From CAIUSP01 sp964594365 (GTDB lineage Bacteria > Actinomycetota > Thermoleophilia > Solirubrobacterales > 70-9): a stretch of 64,000 nucleotides of DNA. Below, piece by piece: positions 16,772 to 24,516 of the stretch. Below the pieces are notes generated by a model, which was not told the DNA's origin, searched no databases, and worked only from the letters and a program-made list of their open reading frames with translations. Positions within the stretch are counted from its first letter, which is position 1; each line of letters begins with the position of its first letter. The DNA is taken from NCBI GenBank assembly GCA_964594365.1, contig CAZQMB010000007.1, positions 1-64,000 of the forward strand, in the 5' to 3' direction. Made by a program: the position numbers and the translations under genes.

Positions 16772-17227
16772 ATGAGGATCTCAGCCAAAGCCGACTATGC
16801 GGTCAGGGCGGTCGCCGAATTGTCCGACAAGGGTGAGCAGCCGACCAAGGGCGACTCCATCGCCGAGGCTCAGGGGATCCCGCTCCAGTTCCTCGAGCAG
16901 ATCCTGCTCGAGTTGAAGCACGCTCGACTGGTCCGTGCTCGACGGGGAGCCAAAGGTGGCTACTGGCTCTCGAAGAGGCCCGAGGAGATAACTCTCGCCG
17001 ACGTGATCCGGGCGGTCGAGGGTCCGCTCGCGAACATCCAGGACGACGCGCCTGAAACCACCTCGTATCCCGGAAACGCCGAATCGCTGACCAAGGTCTG
17101 GATCGCGGTGCGCTCATCGTTGCGCGAGGTGCTCGAGGAGGTAACGGTGGCCGACCTTCGTGACGGAAATCTGCCGGACACCGTGGATCGCCTCGCGGAC
17201 GAGCCCGATGCCTGGGAGACACGCTGA
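16772..17227 (+). CDS. Rrf2-family transcriptional regulator, Cys-free (CymR-like)
   Basis: 151 residues from the ATG at 16772 (MRISAKADYAVRA), the usual family start; a longer in-frame start at 16724 would add 16 unlikely residues. The winged helix-turn-helix spans about residues 1-80 (IPLQFLEQILLELKHARLVRARRGAKGGY), followed by a dimerisation helix. No cysteine occurs anywhere, so it cannot bind the Fe-S cluster of IscR/RsrR/NsrR types. This agrees with CymR, which senses sulfur status through the cysteine synthase complex. Location beside the sulfate genes suggests control of sir-cysH-sat-cysC. The target is inferred. Confidence 0.85.
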   Translation: MRISAKADYAVRAVAELSDKGEQPTKGDSIAEAQGIPLQFLEQILLELKHARLVRARRGAKGGYWLSKRPEEITLADVIRAVEGPLANIQDDAPETTSYPGNAESLTKVWIAVRSSLREVLEEVTVADLRDGNLPDTVDRLADEPDAWETR

Positions 17228-17322
17228 GGTCCGAGCGAGCCGGCTCTCGCAATCAGAGCCCATGGTCGCCTGAGGGGAGTCCGGTCGTCGGTACCGCAAA
17301 GCAGCGAAGGGCCTCTCGCTGA

Positions 17323-17328
17323 AATACT
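17323..17328 (+). promoter_or_regulatory. -10-like element AATACT upstream of biotin carboxylase
   Basis: AATACT lies 9 nt before the GTG at 17338, with no SD. It fits the leaderless pattern of neighbouring genes but deviates at the first base. Confidence 0.4.
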
Positions 17329-17337
17329 GCCGCCTCG

Positions 17338-19104
17338 GTGTTTTCGAAAGTCCTCGTAGCCAACCGCGGCGAGATCGCGATCAGAATCAACCGGTGCCTG
17401 CGCGAGATGGGGATCGGCTCCGTTGCCGTCTACTCGGAGATCGACCGGGACGCGCCACACGTGGCGACCGCAGATGAGGCGTTCCTGCTCGGACCGGCGG
17501 TACCTGCCGAGAGCTACCTGAACATCGAGAAGATCCTCGAGGTCGCAGCCCAGTCGGGCGCTGAAGCGATCCACCCCGGTTACGGCTTCCTGGCCGAGAA
17601 TGCTCCGTTCGCCAATGCCTGCGAGGCCGCGGGAATCGTCTTCATCGGTCCGCCCGCTTCAGCCATCGAAGCGATGGGTTCCAAGACCGAGTCGAGGGCA
17701 CTGATGCAGGCCGCTGGCGTTCCGATCGTGCCGGGTGCCACCTCTCCCGCAGCCGACGCCACCGAGGCAGCCGGTCAGGCGGAGGAGATCGGTTACCCGG
17801 TTGCCTGCAAGGCGGCCGGCGGTGGTGGCGGGAAGGGATTCCGGGTCGCCATGGATCCGAGCGAACTGGAGGAGGCGTTCGAGGGCGCTGCCCGTGAGGG
17901 GGAGAAGTTCTTCGGTGACCCGACCGTCTACCTGGAGCGTTATCTGGAGGATCCGCGCCATGTGGAGGTCCAGTTGCTCGCCGACTCCCAGGGGAACGTG
18001 ATCCACCTCGGAGAGCGTGACTGCTCGCTGCAGCGCAGACATCAGAAGCTGATCGAGGAGGCGCCGGGCCCGCACGTGGACGCCGAGATGCGCGAGCGGA
18101 TCGGGAAGATCGCCACTGACGCGGCGCGGGCTGTCGATTACCGCTCCGCCGGAACCGTCGAGGGTCTGCAGGTCGGCGACGAGTACTTCTTCCTCGAGAT
18201 GAACACCCGGGTCCAGGTAGAACACTGCGTGACCGAGATGGTCACCGGTGTGGACATCGTCCGCGAGCAGATCAGGATCGCCGCCGGAGAACCACTCTCG
18301 ATCACTCAGGAAGAGGTCGAACTGACCGGCCACGCGATCGAGTGCAGGATCAACGCCGAGGCCGCCTTCAAGAACTTCGCTCCTGCGCCAGGGAGCATCA
18401 CCACCTACACCGAGCCGTCAGGACCGGGAGTGCGAGTGGACTCCGGTGCGGTCGCCAACTCCGAGGTGTCGCCGATGTACGACCCGATGATCGCCAAGTT
18501 GATCGTCTGGGACACCGATCGGGAGAAGGCCACCGCTCGCATGCTCCGCGCGCTCGGTGAGTACGAGATCGGCAACCTGACCACGTTGATCCCGTTCCAC
18601 CAGGCGATCCTCGCGACCGATCAGTGGGCCGAGGGAACGACCTGCAGGGATCTGATCGAAGACAAGGAGTGGCTCAAGACCACTGCTCCCGCGACCGCTG
18701 GCGATGCGGCAGGAGACGAAGAGACGGAGAAGACCGAACGCGACTACAAGGTGGAGGTCAGCGGCAAGCTGTTCGACGTGAAGGTGATCGGCGGACCGGC
18801 CAGTGCAGGTGGGGCAGGCGGCTCCGGCACCGGTGGGGCTCGCGCACCGAAGCGGAAGTCCGGTGGGGCAGCCGCGGGAGGCGGGGCCACCTCGGAGGCA
18901 CTCCCGTCGCCGCTCCAGGGGACGGTGCTCAAGGTTGCGGTCGAGAAGGGCGCCGAGGTCGCGGAGGGGGATCTGATCTGCGTGATCGAGGCGATGAAGA
19001 TGGAGAACGAGATCACCGCTCATCGGTCGGGAACCGTGACCGAGCTTGCCGCGGCAGAGGGTGCTGCGGTATCCGCCGGCGATCTCCTCGCGAAGATCGA
19101 GTAG
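17338..19104 (+). CDS. accA: Acyl-CoA carboxylase alpha chain: biotin carboxylase + BCCP
   Basis: 588 residues, GTG start. The N-terminal biotin carboxylase (about 1-450) shows VLVANRGEIAIRI, HPGYGFLAEN, the ATP-grasp loop KAAGGGGGKGFRV, RDCSLQRRHQKLIEEAPGP and EMNTRVQVEHCVTEM. A linker rich in Gly/Ala follows. The C-terminal biotinyl domain has EAMKMEN with biotin-accepting K554. This is the usual actinobacterial AccA-type fusion. It carboxylates its own biotin for transfer by the beta subunit at 8320. It is a free-standing transcription unit, so it may serve several beta subunits. Confidence 0.94.
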   Translation: MFSKVLVANRGEIAIRINRCLREMGIGSVAVYSEIDRDAPHVATADEAFLLGPAVPAESYLNIEKILEVAAQSGAEAIHPGYGFLAENAPFANACEAAGIVFIGPPASAIEAMGSKTESRALMQAAGVPIVPGATSPAADATEAAGQAEEIGYPVACKAAGGGGGKGFRVAMDPSELEEAFEGAAREGEKFFGDPTVYLERYLEDPRHVEVQLLADSQGNVIHLGERDCSLQRRHQKLIEEAPGPHVDAEMRERIGKIATDAARAVDYRSAGTVEGLQVGDEYFFLEMNTRVQVEHCVTEMVTGVDIVREQIRIAAGEPLSITQEEVELTGHAIECRINAEAAFKNFAPAPGSITTYTEPSGPGVRVDSGAVANSEVSPMYDPMIAKLIVWDTDREKATARMLRALGEYEIGNLTTLIPFHQAILATDQWAEGTTCRDLIEDKEWLKTTAPATAGDAAGDEETEKTERDYKVEVSGKLFDVKVIGGPASAGGAGGSGTGGARAPKRKSGGAAAGGGATSEALPSPLQGTVLKVAVEKGAEVAEGDLICVIEAMKMENEITAHRSGTVTELAAAEGAAVSAGDLLAKIE

Positions 19105-19110
19105 GAGGAG

Positions 19111-19129
19111 CGGCGCCTACTTGGCGCCG
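19111..19129. terminator. Hairpin between convergent genes
   Basis: A perfect 7-bp stem, CGGCGCC and GGCGCCG, with a TACTT loop lies between the carboxylase stop and the HAD stop. There is no T-tract, so it is either a weak bidirectional terminator or an mRNA 3'-end stabiliser. Confidence 0.4.
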
Positions 19130-19800
19130 AGCTTCGCCGCTGCTTCCTTGAAGTTCTTCACGGTGGCGCCGGGGGCCTTGCGACCTTCCAGTTTCTCGCC
19201 CTTGCGGTTGACCCAGATCACGGGGACCTTCATCTTGAGCAGCGGAGCGACGTCCGTGTCGTAGTTCGCTCCGATGTGGACCCAACCCTTCTTGCTCCCG
19301 ATCCTGCGCGCGAACTCGCGGAAGTGGGCGTTGTCAGGCTTGTAGCTGCGTACCTGCTGAGAGGTCACGACGAGATCCAGTTCGGTGCGGAGATGGCGTC
19401 TCGAGAGCCCGAGGAGAGGATCGTCGGTATTCGAGATCAGACCTACCTTGTACTTGGCCTTGATCCTGTCGAGCGCCGCATTCGACTCTCTGAAAGGAAG
19501 CCAGTACGGCACGCTGTCGGGCAGGAACTGAGCGCGTGACGGCTCTATCTCCCAGTCGATCTCCTCGCAGACGTTGCCTACCGCCTGACGCATCACCTCG
19601 GCGTGCAGCTCGTAAGCGCCAGCCATGATCCTCGCCTGCTCTTCGAAGAAGCGAACCAGCAGCGCATCGAGATCGATCGTCAGCTCATCCTGCGCTGCCT
19701 GCTTCGCAAACGCTTCGCCGATGCCCTTCTCCCAGTCGATCAGGGTTCCGTAGCAACTCGTGGTCACCCACTCGATCTGTGTCTGCTTTGGAAGTGCCAT
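19117..19800 (-). CDS. HAD-superfamily haloacid dehalogenase-like protein lacking nucleophile Asp
   Basis: 227 residues. The overall pattern is type II haloacid dehalogenase: an N-terminal YGTLIDWEKGI, a helical cap, motif II VGLISNTDDPLLG, motif III Lys in SYKPDNAHF, and motif IV HIGANYDTDVAPLLKMKVPVIWVNR. Motif I should read FDxYGTL with Asp as nucleophile; here it reads TSCYGTL, so S15 takes the Asp position. The reverse-complement codons ACG AGT TGC TAC are unambiguous. Either catalysis is lost and the protein binds a ligand, or a different chemistry is used. It is convergent with the biotin carboxylase gene and divergent from sucC. Confidence 0.85.
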   Translation of the reverse strand: MALPKQTQIEWVTTSCYGTLIDWEKGIGEAFAKQAAQDELTIDLDALLVRFFEEQARIMAGAYELHAEVMRQAVGNVCEEIDWEIEPSRAQFLPDSVPYWLPFRESNAALDRIKAKYKVGLISNTDDPLLGLSRRHLRTELDLVVTSQQVRSYKPDNAHFREFARRIGSKKGWVHIGANYDTDVAPLLKMKVPVIWVNRKGEKLEGRKAPGATVKNFKEAAAKLGAK

Positions 19801-19810
19801 TCGGAGTCTC

Positions 19811-19816
19811 AGTATC
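19811..19816 (-). promoter_or_regulatory. -10 element GATACT, leaderless promoter of HAD gene
   Basis: On the minus strand GATACT lies 10 nt before the ATG at 19800, with no SD. Confidence 0.5.
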
Positions 19817-19865
19817 GCAAGCCAACCGATACGGGGCGGTGATGTCGTTGCGGGCGCAGGTCGGC

Positions 19866-19871
19866 TACCCT
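19866..19871 (+). promoter_or_regulatory. -10 element TACCCT, leaderless promoter of sucCD
   Basis: TACCCT lies 10 nt before the ATG at 19882, with no SD in between. Confidence 0.45.
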
Positions 19872-19881
19872 CTCGCGGCCG

Positions 19882-21048
19882 ATGGATCTTCTCGAATATC
19901 AAGGCAAGCAACTGTTCGCCCGCCACGAAGTGGAGGTCCCGAGCGGCAAGGTTGCGGACGAAGTGGAACAGGCTGTCGCCGCTGCCGAGGAGATCGGCTA
20001 CCCGTGCGCGATCAAGGCTCAAGTCCTGATCGGCGGTCGCGGCAAGGCCGGCGGGATCAAGATCGCAAACGACGCCGACGAGGCGCGTGAAGCAGCCGAG
20101 GCGATCATCGGAATGGACATCAGCGGTCCGCGTGGGGAAGGTCCCTTCCGCGTCGATCAGATCTGGATCGAGGGCGGGTCGGATATCGAATCCGAGTACT
20201 ACGCCTCCGTGATCCTCGATCGATCCGAGAAGAAGACCCTGGTGATGCTCTCCACCACCGGAGGGATGAACGTGGAGGAGATAGCCGAGAAGGACCCCGA
20301 GGCGCTGGTCCGTCGGCACGTGGACCCGAACGGCGCTTTTGGGATCACCGAGGCGACCGAGCTCGTGGAGGCCGCCGGTGTTCCGGCAGCCCATGTTGGC
20401 GCCACGGCTGACCTGTTGGTCAAACTGCACGCCGCATACGAGGCAGAGGACGCCACCCTGATCGAGGTGAACCCGCTCGTCGTGACCAAGTCGGGTGAGA
20501 TCGTCGCGCTCGACTCGAAGGTCACGATCGACCCGAGTGCCCTGTTCAGGCACCCAGAGTTGGAAGAGCTCTCGAGCGCGATGCACGACGACCCTCAAGA
20601 GGCGATGGCCGCCGAGCGGGGTCTCACCTACGTGAAGCTGGACGGTGACATCGGGATCCTCGGCAACGGAGCGGGACTGTGCATGTCCACCCTCGATGTA
20701 GTCGCTCAGGCAGGAGGCAGTCCGGCCAACTTCCTCGATGCCGGCGGAGGCTCGAAGTCCGAAGCCATCGTCGATGCTCTCGAGGTGATCAGCTCGGATC
20801 CCAAGGTCAAGGCGATCCTGTTCAACATCTTCGGGGGAATCACTCGCTGCGACGAGGTGGCTGGAGGGATCATCGAGGCCTCGAAGAAGGTCGGTCTCGA
20901 GGTTCCCTTGGTGGTTCGACTCGACGGGACCAACTCCGAAGAGGGTCTGGCGATGCTCGCCGACGCCGGCCTGGAGGATCTGCACGTAGAGGGAACGATG
21001 CTCGGTGCCGCAGCCAAGGTCGTCGAGCTGGCAGGGGCAGGCTCCTGA
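19882..21048 (+). CDS. sucC: Succinyl-CoA synthetase beta subunit
   Basis: 388 residues. With SucD it interconverts succinyl-CoA and succinate with ATP or GTP formation in the TCA cycle. The ATP-grasp N-terminus is plain (MDLLEYQGKQLFARHEVEVP, CAIKAQVLIGGRGKAGGIK), followed by IEGGSDIESEYYASVILDR, LIEVNPLVVTKSGEIVALDSKV, GNGAGLCMSTLD and the C-terminal LDAGGGSKSE and ILFNIFGGITRCDEVA. Length is normal. It shares a TGATG junction with sucD, so the subunits are made in equal amount. It also receives succinyl-CoA made by the mutase at 6130. Confidence 0.95.
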   Translation: MDLLEYQGKQLFARHEVEVPSGKVADEVEQAVAAAEEIGYPCAIKAQVLIGGRGKAGGIKIANDADEAREAAEAIIGMDISGPRGEGPFRVDQIWIEGGSDIESEYYASVILDRSEKKTLVMLSTTGGMNVEEIAEKDPEALVRRHVDPNGAFGITEATELVEAAGVPAAHVGATADLLVKLHAAYEAEDATLIEVNPLVVTKSGEIVALDSKVTIDPSALFRHPELEELSSAMHDDPQEAMAAERGLTYVKLDGDIGILGNGAGLCMSTLDVVAQAGGSPANFLDAGGGSKSEAIVDALEVISSDPKVKAILFNIFGGITRCDEVAGGIIEASKKVGLEVPLVVRLDGTNSEEGLAMLADAGLEDLHVEGTMLGAAAKVVELAGAGS

Positions 21049-21929
21049 TGTCGGTGATCGTCGACAAGGACACGAAGCTCGTCGTCTCCGGACTGACCGG
21101 ACGCGAGGGACGATTCCATGGCCTGCGCAACCGGGACTACGGCACCGATCTGGTCGCGGGCGTCACCCCCGGAAAGGGAGGCGAGGAGGTGGACGGTGTT
21201 CCGGTCTTCGACAAGATCTCTGAGGCCGTGACCGAACGGGGTGCGAACACCTCGATGATCTTCGTTCCGGCTCGCTTCGCCTCGTCCGCGATCGACGAAG
21301 CGATCGAGGCCGGCGTCCACACGGTCATCGCGATCACCGAGCACGTGCCGGTCCACGACATGCAGAAGGCCTACTGGAAGGCACGCGAGGCGGGCGTGAG
21401 GCTGATCGGCCCCAACTGCCCAGGCGTGCTGTCACCCGGCAAGGCGAACGTGGGGATCATCCCGGCCCAGTTCTTCGATGCCGGGAAGATCGGCGTGGTC
21501 TCGAAGTCGGGGACTCTGACCTACCAGATCGGAAACGAGCTCAAGCAGGCAGGACTGGGCAACTCCTCGATCGTCGGGATCGGAGGCGACCCGATCGTCG
21601 GTTCCGACTTCATCGACATCCTCGATCTGTACGAAGCCGATCCCGAGACCGAACTGATCGTGATGGTCGGAGAGATCGGCGGAGACGCAGAGGAGCGCGC
21701 CGCCGAGCACATCGAAGCATCGATAAGCAAGCCGGTGGTCGCCTATATCGCAGGTTTCACCGCGCCGCCCGGAAAGCAGATGGGGCACGCCGGAGCGATC
21801 ATCTCGGGCTCTTCCGGGACTGCGGAGGCGAAGAAGACTGCTCTCGAAGCCAAGGGCGTGGCCGTAGGCAAGTCTCCAACGGAGACGGCGCAACTGGCGG
21901 TCGAGGTGCTCGGCCAGCAGTCAGCCTGA
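21048..21929 (+). CDS. sucD: Succinyl-CoA synthetase alpha subunit
   Basis: 293 residues from the ATG in the TGATG overlap with sucC. The CoA-binding Rossmann part (VSGLTGREGRFHGLRNRDYGTDLVAG) and the ligase part are present. H247 in MGHAGAIISG is the phosphohistidine, and the GPNCPGVLSPGKANVGIIP and SKSGTLTYQI segments are typical. No deviation from the family was seen. Confidence 0.95.
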   Translation: MSVIVDKDTKLVVSGLTGREGRFHGLRNRDYGTDLVAGVTPGKGGEEVDGVPVFDKISEAVTERGANTSMIFVPARFASSAIDEAIEAGVHTVIAITEHVPVHDMQKAYWKAREAGVRLIGPNCPGVLSPGKANVGIIPAQFFDAGKIGVVSKSGTLTYQIGNELKQAGLGNSSIVGIGGDPIVGSDFIDILDLYEADPETELIVMVGEIGGDAEERAAEHIEASISKPVVAYIAGFTAPPGKQMGHAGAIISGSSGTAEAKKTALEAKGVAVGKSPTETAQLAVEVLGQQSA

Positions 21930-21945
21930 GCAACGCTCCGCTGGT

Positions 21946-22476
21946 TCAGGACCCTTCGCCACCGCGGGCAAACCGCTTCAACCTCGCGCGGCGTTTCGAT
22001 GCCCTGCGCTGCTCGGGTGTGAAGACGTCACCGGTGGGCTCAGCCACCTTCGCCTGCGCTGCCGGGGCGTGCCCATCATCCTCGACCTCTCGAGCAGCCC
22101 GTAGGGCCTCTCTGGGGCTCAGGAAGGTCGTCCAGGAAACGATCTTCCCCTCGCGGACGATCCAGAGAGCGCCGTAGCGACGATCGACCGGCAGCCCGTC
22201 GAGGGTGGTTCCCTGTTCCGAACACACCCCGACCACCGCCGAATCGCTGGCCGAAGCGAGCTTCTCCACCTTGAACGAGTACTCCTCGAAACCGTCGAAG
22301 TAACGGTGCATCGCGAGCAGGACGTCTCTCTGTCCGACCACGATCTCCCCGTCGTGGCGGGAGGCGCGTTCATCCCACCCGATGTTCGGGTCAGCGAGCT
22401 GCAGGGAGATCTCGGGGTCCCCGGCGGCATATGCCTGGGTCGCGATTCGGACTACTTCGAGCGCGGCAACGGACAT
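21946..22476 (-). CDS. NTF2-like (SnoaL-type) protein
   Basis: 176 residues from the ATG at 22476 (MSVAALEVVRIATQAYAAGD); an upstream in-frame start gives an Arg-rich extension and is unlikely. The first 120 residues read as an alpha+beta NTF2 cone: helix VRIATQAYAAGD, LADPNIGWDER, VVGQRDVLLAMHRYFDGFEEYSF, YGALWIVREGKIVSWTTFL. Family members are small-molecule isomerases, cyclases or ligand binders. The C-terminal 50 residues are basic and disordered (RRASKRRARLKRF). It is divergent from the aminotransferase gene, with separate leaderless-type promoters. The function is unknown. Confidence 0.75.
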   Translation of the reverse strand: MSVAALEVVRIATQAYAAGDPEISLQLADPNIGWDERASRHDGEIVVGQRDVLLAMHRYFDGFEEYSFKVEKLASASDSAVVGVCSEQGTTLDGLPVDRRYGALWIVREGKIVSWTTFLSPREALRAAREVEDDGHAPAAQAKVAEPTGDVFTPEQRRASKRRARLKRFARGGEGS

Positions 22477-22484
22477 CGGCGACA

Positions 22485-22490
22485 AGTATG
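22485..22490 (-). promoter_or_regulatory. -10 element CATACT of NTF2-like gene
   Basis: On the minus strand CATACT lies 8 nt before the ATG at 22476. No SD is present. Confidence 0.4.
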
Positions 22491-22582
22491 GCCGAAATGC
22501 CGAATCGATCGGAACCGGGCGAGCCCGTTTCCGGGCCGAAGCGAGCACGTAACCCGAGCGGTGCCCGCCAGGCTCACGCTCA

Positions 22583-22588
22583 TATACT
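22583..22588 (+). promoter_or_regulatory. -10 element TATACT, leaderless promoter of aminotransferase
   Basis: TATACT, a near-consensus hexamer, lies 7 nt before the ATG at 22596. This is the expected distance from a -10 to the transcription start, so the mRNA should begin at the start codon. Confidence 0.6.
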
Positions 22589-22595
22589 CGCTGAG

Positions 22596-23699
22596 ATGGC
22601 TGAACCGACGACGATCAGTTTCGCGAGGGGAGCACCCAGCCCCGACATCATGCCCGTCGAGGCTGTGCGAGCAGCTGCCGAGACCGCCCTGGCCGATGAC
22701 TGGCAGCGAGCGCTCTCCTACGGAACAGGGCGGGGCCATCCCGGCCTCGCCGAGTGGATAGCCGAGATGCACGAGGTCGCACCCGAGCAGGTGATGGTTA
22801 CGAACGGGTCGATGGAAGCAGCCAACATCGTGATCGATCAGATGATCGAATCGGGAGACCGTGTCGTGGTCGAGCAACCGACCTATGACCGCACGCTTGC
22901 GCTGTTCGAACGCGCTGGAGCGGAGTTGATCGGCGCGCCGCTGGAGGCCGACGGGATCGATCTCGGTGCGGTGGAGAAGGCCTGTCAGGAAGGTCCGGTG
23001 AAGCTGGTCCACGTCATTCCGAACTTCCACAACCCCGCCGGCTCCTCGCTGTCGATCGAGAAACGGGAACGGCTGGTCGAACTCGCCGATGAACACGGCT
23101 TCCTGATCCTCGAGGACGACCCCTACCGTCTTGTCTACTTCGAGGAACCCGCAGCCGAGACGATGCTCGCAATGGACGATGGCGGGCACGTACTGCATGC
23201 CTCCTCGTTCTCGAAGACGGTGAGTCCGGGCGTCAGGGTCGGCTATCTGGTCGGACCAGAGGACGTGATCGCGGATCTGGCCGAATACGCGAATTCCATC
23301 TACATCTCGCCCAACATGCTGGCCGAGTCCGTGGTCTGGGAACTCTGCCGCAGCGGAGCGCTCGAGGAGAACGTGGACAAGGTCAACCGGGCGCTGAAGG
23401 AACGCCGCGACGCGCTGGTGAAGGCGCTGAACGAACTGATCCCCGAAGCCAGATTCGATCCCCCGGCCGGTGGTTACTTCCTCTGGCTGGATCTCGAGGA
23501 CGACGTGGACACCGAGGCGCTGCTCGTCGGCGCACAGAACGAGGGAGCTCCCTTCGTGGCAGGCCCGGACTTCATGATCTCCGGCGGCAAGTCGAGCCTC
23601 CGCCTCTCATTTGCGAGCGTGCCCGCAGATCAGATTCGTGAGGGGGTCTCCCGGATCGCGCGGGCCCTCGAGAAGTTACGGGCTGGCGCCCCGGCCTGA
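22596..23699 (+). CDS. PLP-dependent aminotransferase, class I/II (MocR/2-aminoadipate type)
   Basis: 367 residues from the ATG at 22596; the promoter position decides against longer in-frame starts. Fold-type I features are complete: ISFARGAPSPDIMP, LSYGTGRGHPGLAEWI, VMVTNGSMEAANIVIDQM, VIPNFHNPAGSSLS, LEDDPYRLVYFEE, the PLP-binding K207 in SSFSKTVSPGVRVGY, and the substrate-carboxylate Arg near SLRLSFASV. The sequence is closest in style to 2-aminoadipate/aromatic aminotransferases without the MocR DNA-binding domain. The amino-acid substrate cannot be fixed from sequence. An SDR gene follows 12 nt later, probably in the same transcript. Confidence 0.88.
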   Translation: MAEPTTISFARGAPSPDIMPVEAVRAAAETALADDWQRALSYGTGRGHPGLAEWIAEMHEVAPEQVMVTNGSMEAANIVIDQMIESGDRVVVEQPTYDRTLALFERAGAELIGAPLEADGIDLGAVEKACQEGPVKLVHVIPNFHNPAGSSLSIEKRERLVELADEHGFLILEDDPYRLVYFEEPAAETMLAMDDGGHVLHASSFSKTVSPGVRVGYLVGPEDVIADLAEYANSIYISPNMLAESVVWELCRSGALEENVDKVNRALKERRDALVKALNELIPEARFDPPAGGYFLWLDLEDDVDTEALLVGAQNEGAPFVAGPDFMISGGKSSLRLSFASVPADQIREGVSRIARALEKLRAGAPA

Positions 23700-23711
23700 G
23701 CAGCGAACGAG

Positions 23712-24500
23712 ATGCAGATCGGGACCGATACCCGGGCGGTGGTCACCGGAGCCAGTCGGGGGATCGGGCTGGCCCTCGCCTCGGCGCTCGGCGGACGTGG
23801 CGCGCGAGTGGGGATGATCGCCCGCGGAGAGAGTGAGCTGAAGGCGGCAGCGGAGGGGGTGCCAGGTGCCTCCGCGCTCTGCGCCGACGTGGTCGACCGG
23901 AAGTCCCTGGAAGGAAAGATCGAGGAGTTCCGCGAGCGAGAGGGAGCGGTCGATCTCGCCGTCGCCAACGCAGGGGTCGCCCACTACGGACCGTACCGTG
24001 ACCTCGACAGGGAGCAGGCGGAGCAGATGATCGAGATCAACTTCATCGGCACACTGAACCTGGTCGATGCGGTACTCCCGGCGATGCTTAACCGCGGCAG
24101 CGGCCATCTGGTCGTGGTGAGTTCGGGGGCAGGGATCAGGGCCTTCCCGTGGGCGGCGGTCTACGGCGCCACCAAGGCCGCACAGAAGGCCTTCGCCGAG
24201 GCCCTTCGCCACGAGCTGTCGGGAACCGGAGTGTCTCTGACCAGCGTCTTCCCCGGAGAGATCCATACCTCGCTGCACGATCACGAGAGGGACCGAATGC
24301 CCGACTGGTACAAGTCGAAGAACGCGATCGGTCCCGAGGTCGTCGCAGATGCCGTGATCGCCGGAGTGGAGGCCGACCGGCGTGAGGTACACGTACCGCG
24401 ACAGGTACGGCTTCTCGGTCTCAACGACCTCTTCCCCGGGCTGGTGGACAGGCTGCTGGTGCTGCTACGGGGCGGCGCCTCGGCCCCTCGCCGCTACTGA
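23712..24500 (+). CDS. Short-chain dehydrogenase/reductase
   Basis: 262 residues. Classical SDR with TGASRGIGLALA (residues 12-23), NAGVA at about 86, catalytic S137/S138, Y151 and K155 (VYGATKAAQKAF). The C-terminus carries a hydrophobic stretch (LLGLNDLFPGLVDRLLVLLRGG), common in SDRs that act on lipids or membrane substrates. The substrate is unknown. It is cotranscribed with the aminotransferase by spacing. Its stop lies in a hairpin shared with the convergent phosphatase gene. Confidence 0.9.
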   Translation: MQIGTDTRAVVTGASRGIGLALASALGGRGARVGMIARGESELKAAAEGVPGASALCADVVDRKSLEGKIEEFREREGAVDLAVANAGVAHYGPYRDLDREQAEQMIEINFIGTLNLVDAVLPAMLNRGSGHLVVVSSGAGIRAFPWAAVYGATKAAQKAFAEALRHELSGTGVSLTSVFPGEIHTSLHDHERDRMPDWYKSKNAIGPEVVADAVIAGVEADRREVHVPRQVRLLGLNDLFPGLVDRLLVLLRGGASAPRRY

Positions 24501-24516
24501 ATCCGAGGGGATTCAG
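24497..24516. terminator. Perfect 20-nt hairpin covering two convergent stop codons
   Basis: CTGAATCC (24497-24504) and GGATTCAG (24509-24516) form a perfect 8-bp stem with a GAGG loop. The left arm contains the SDR stop and the right arm the stop of the opposite gene. No T-tract follows on either strand. Confidence 0.5.
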
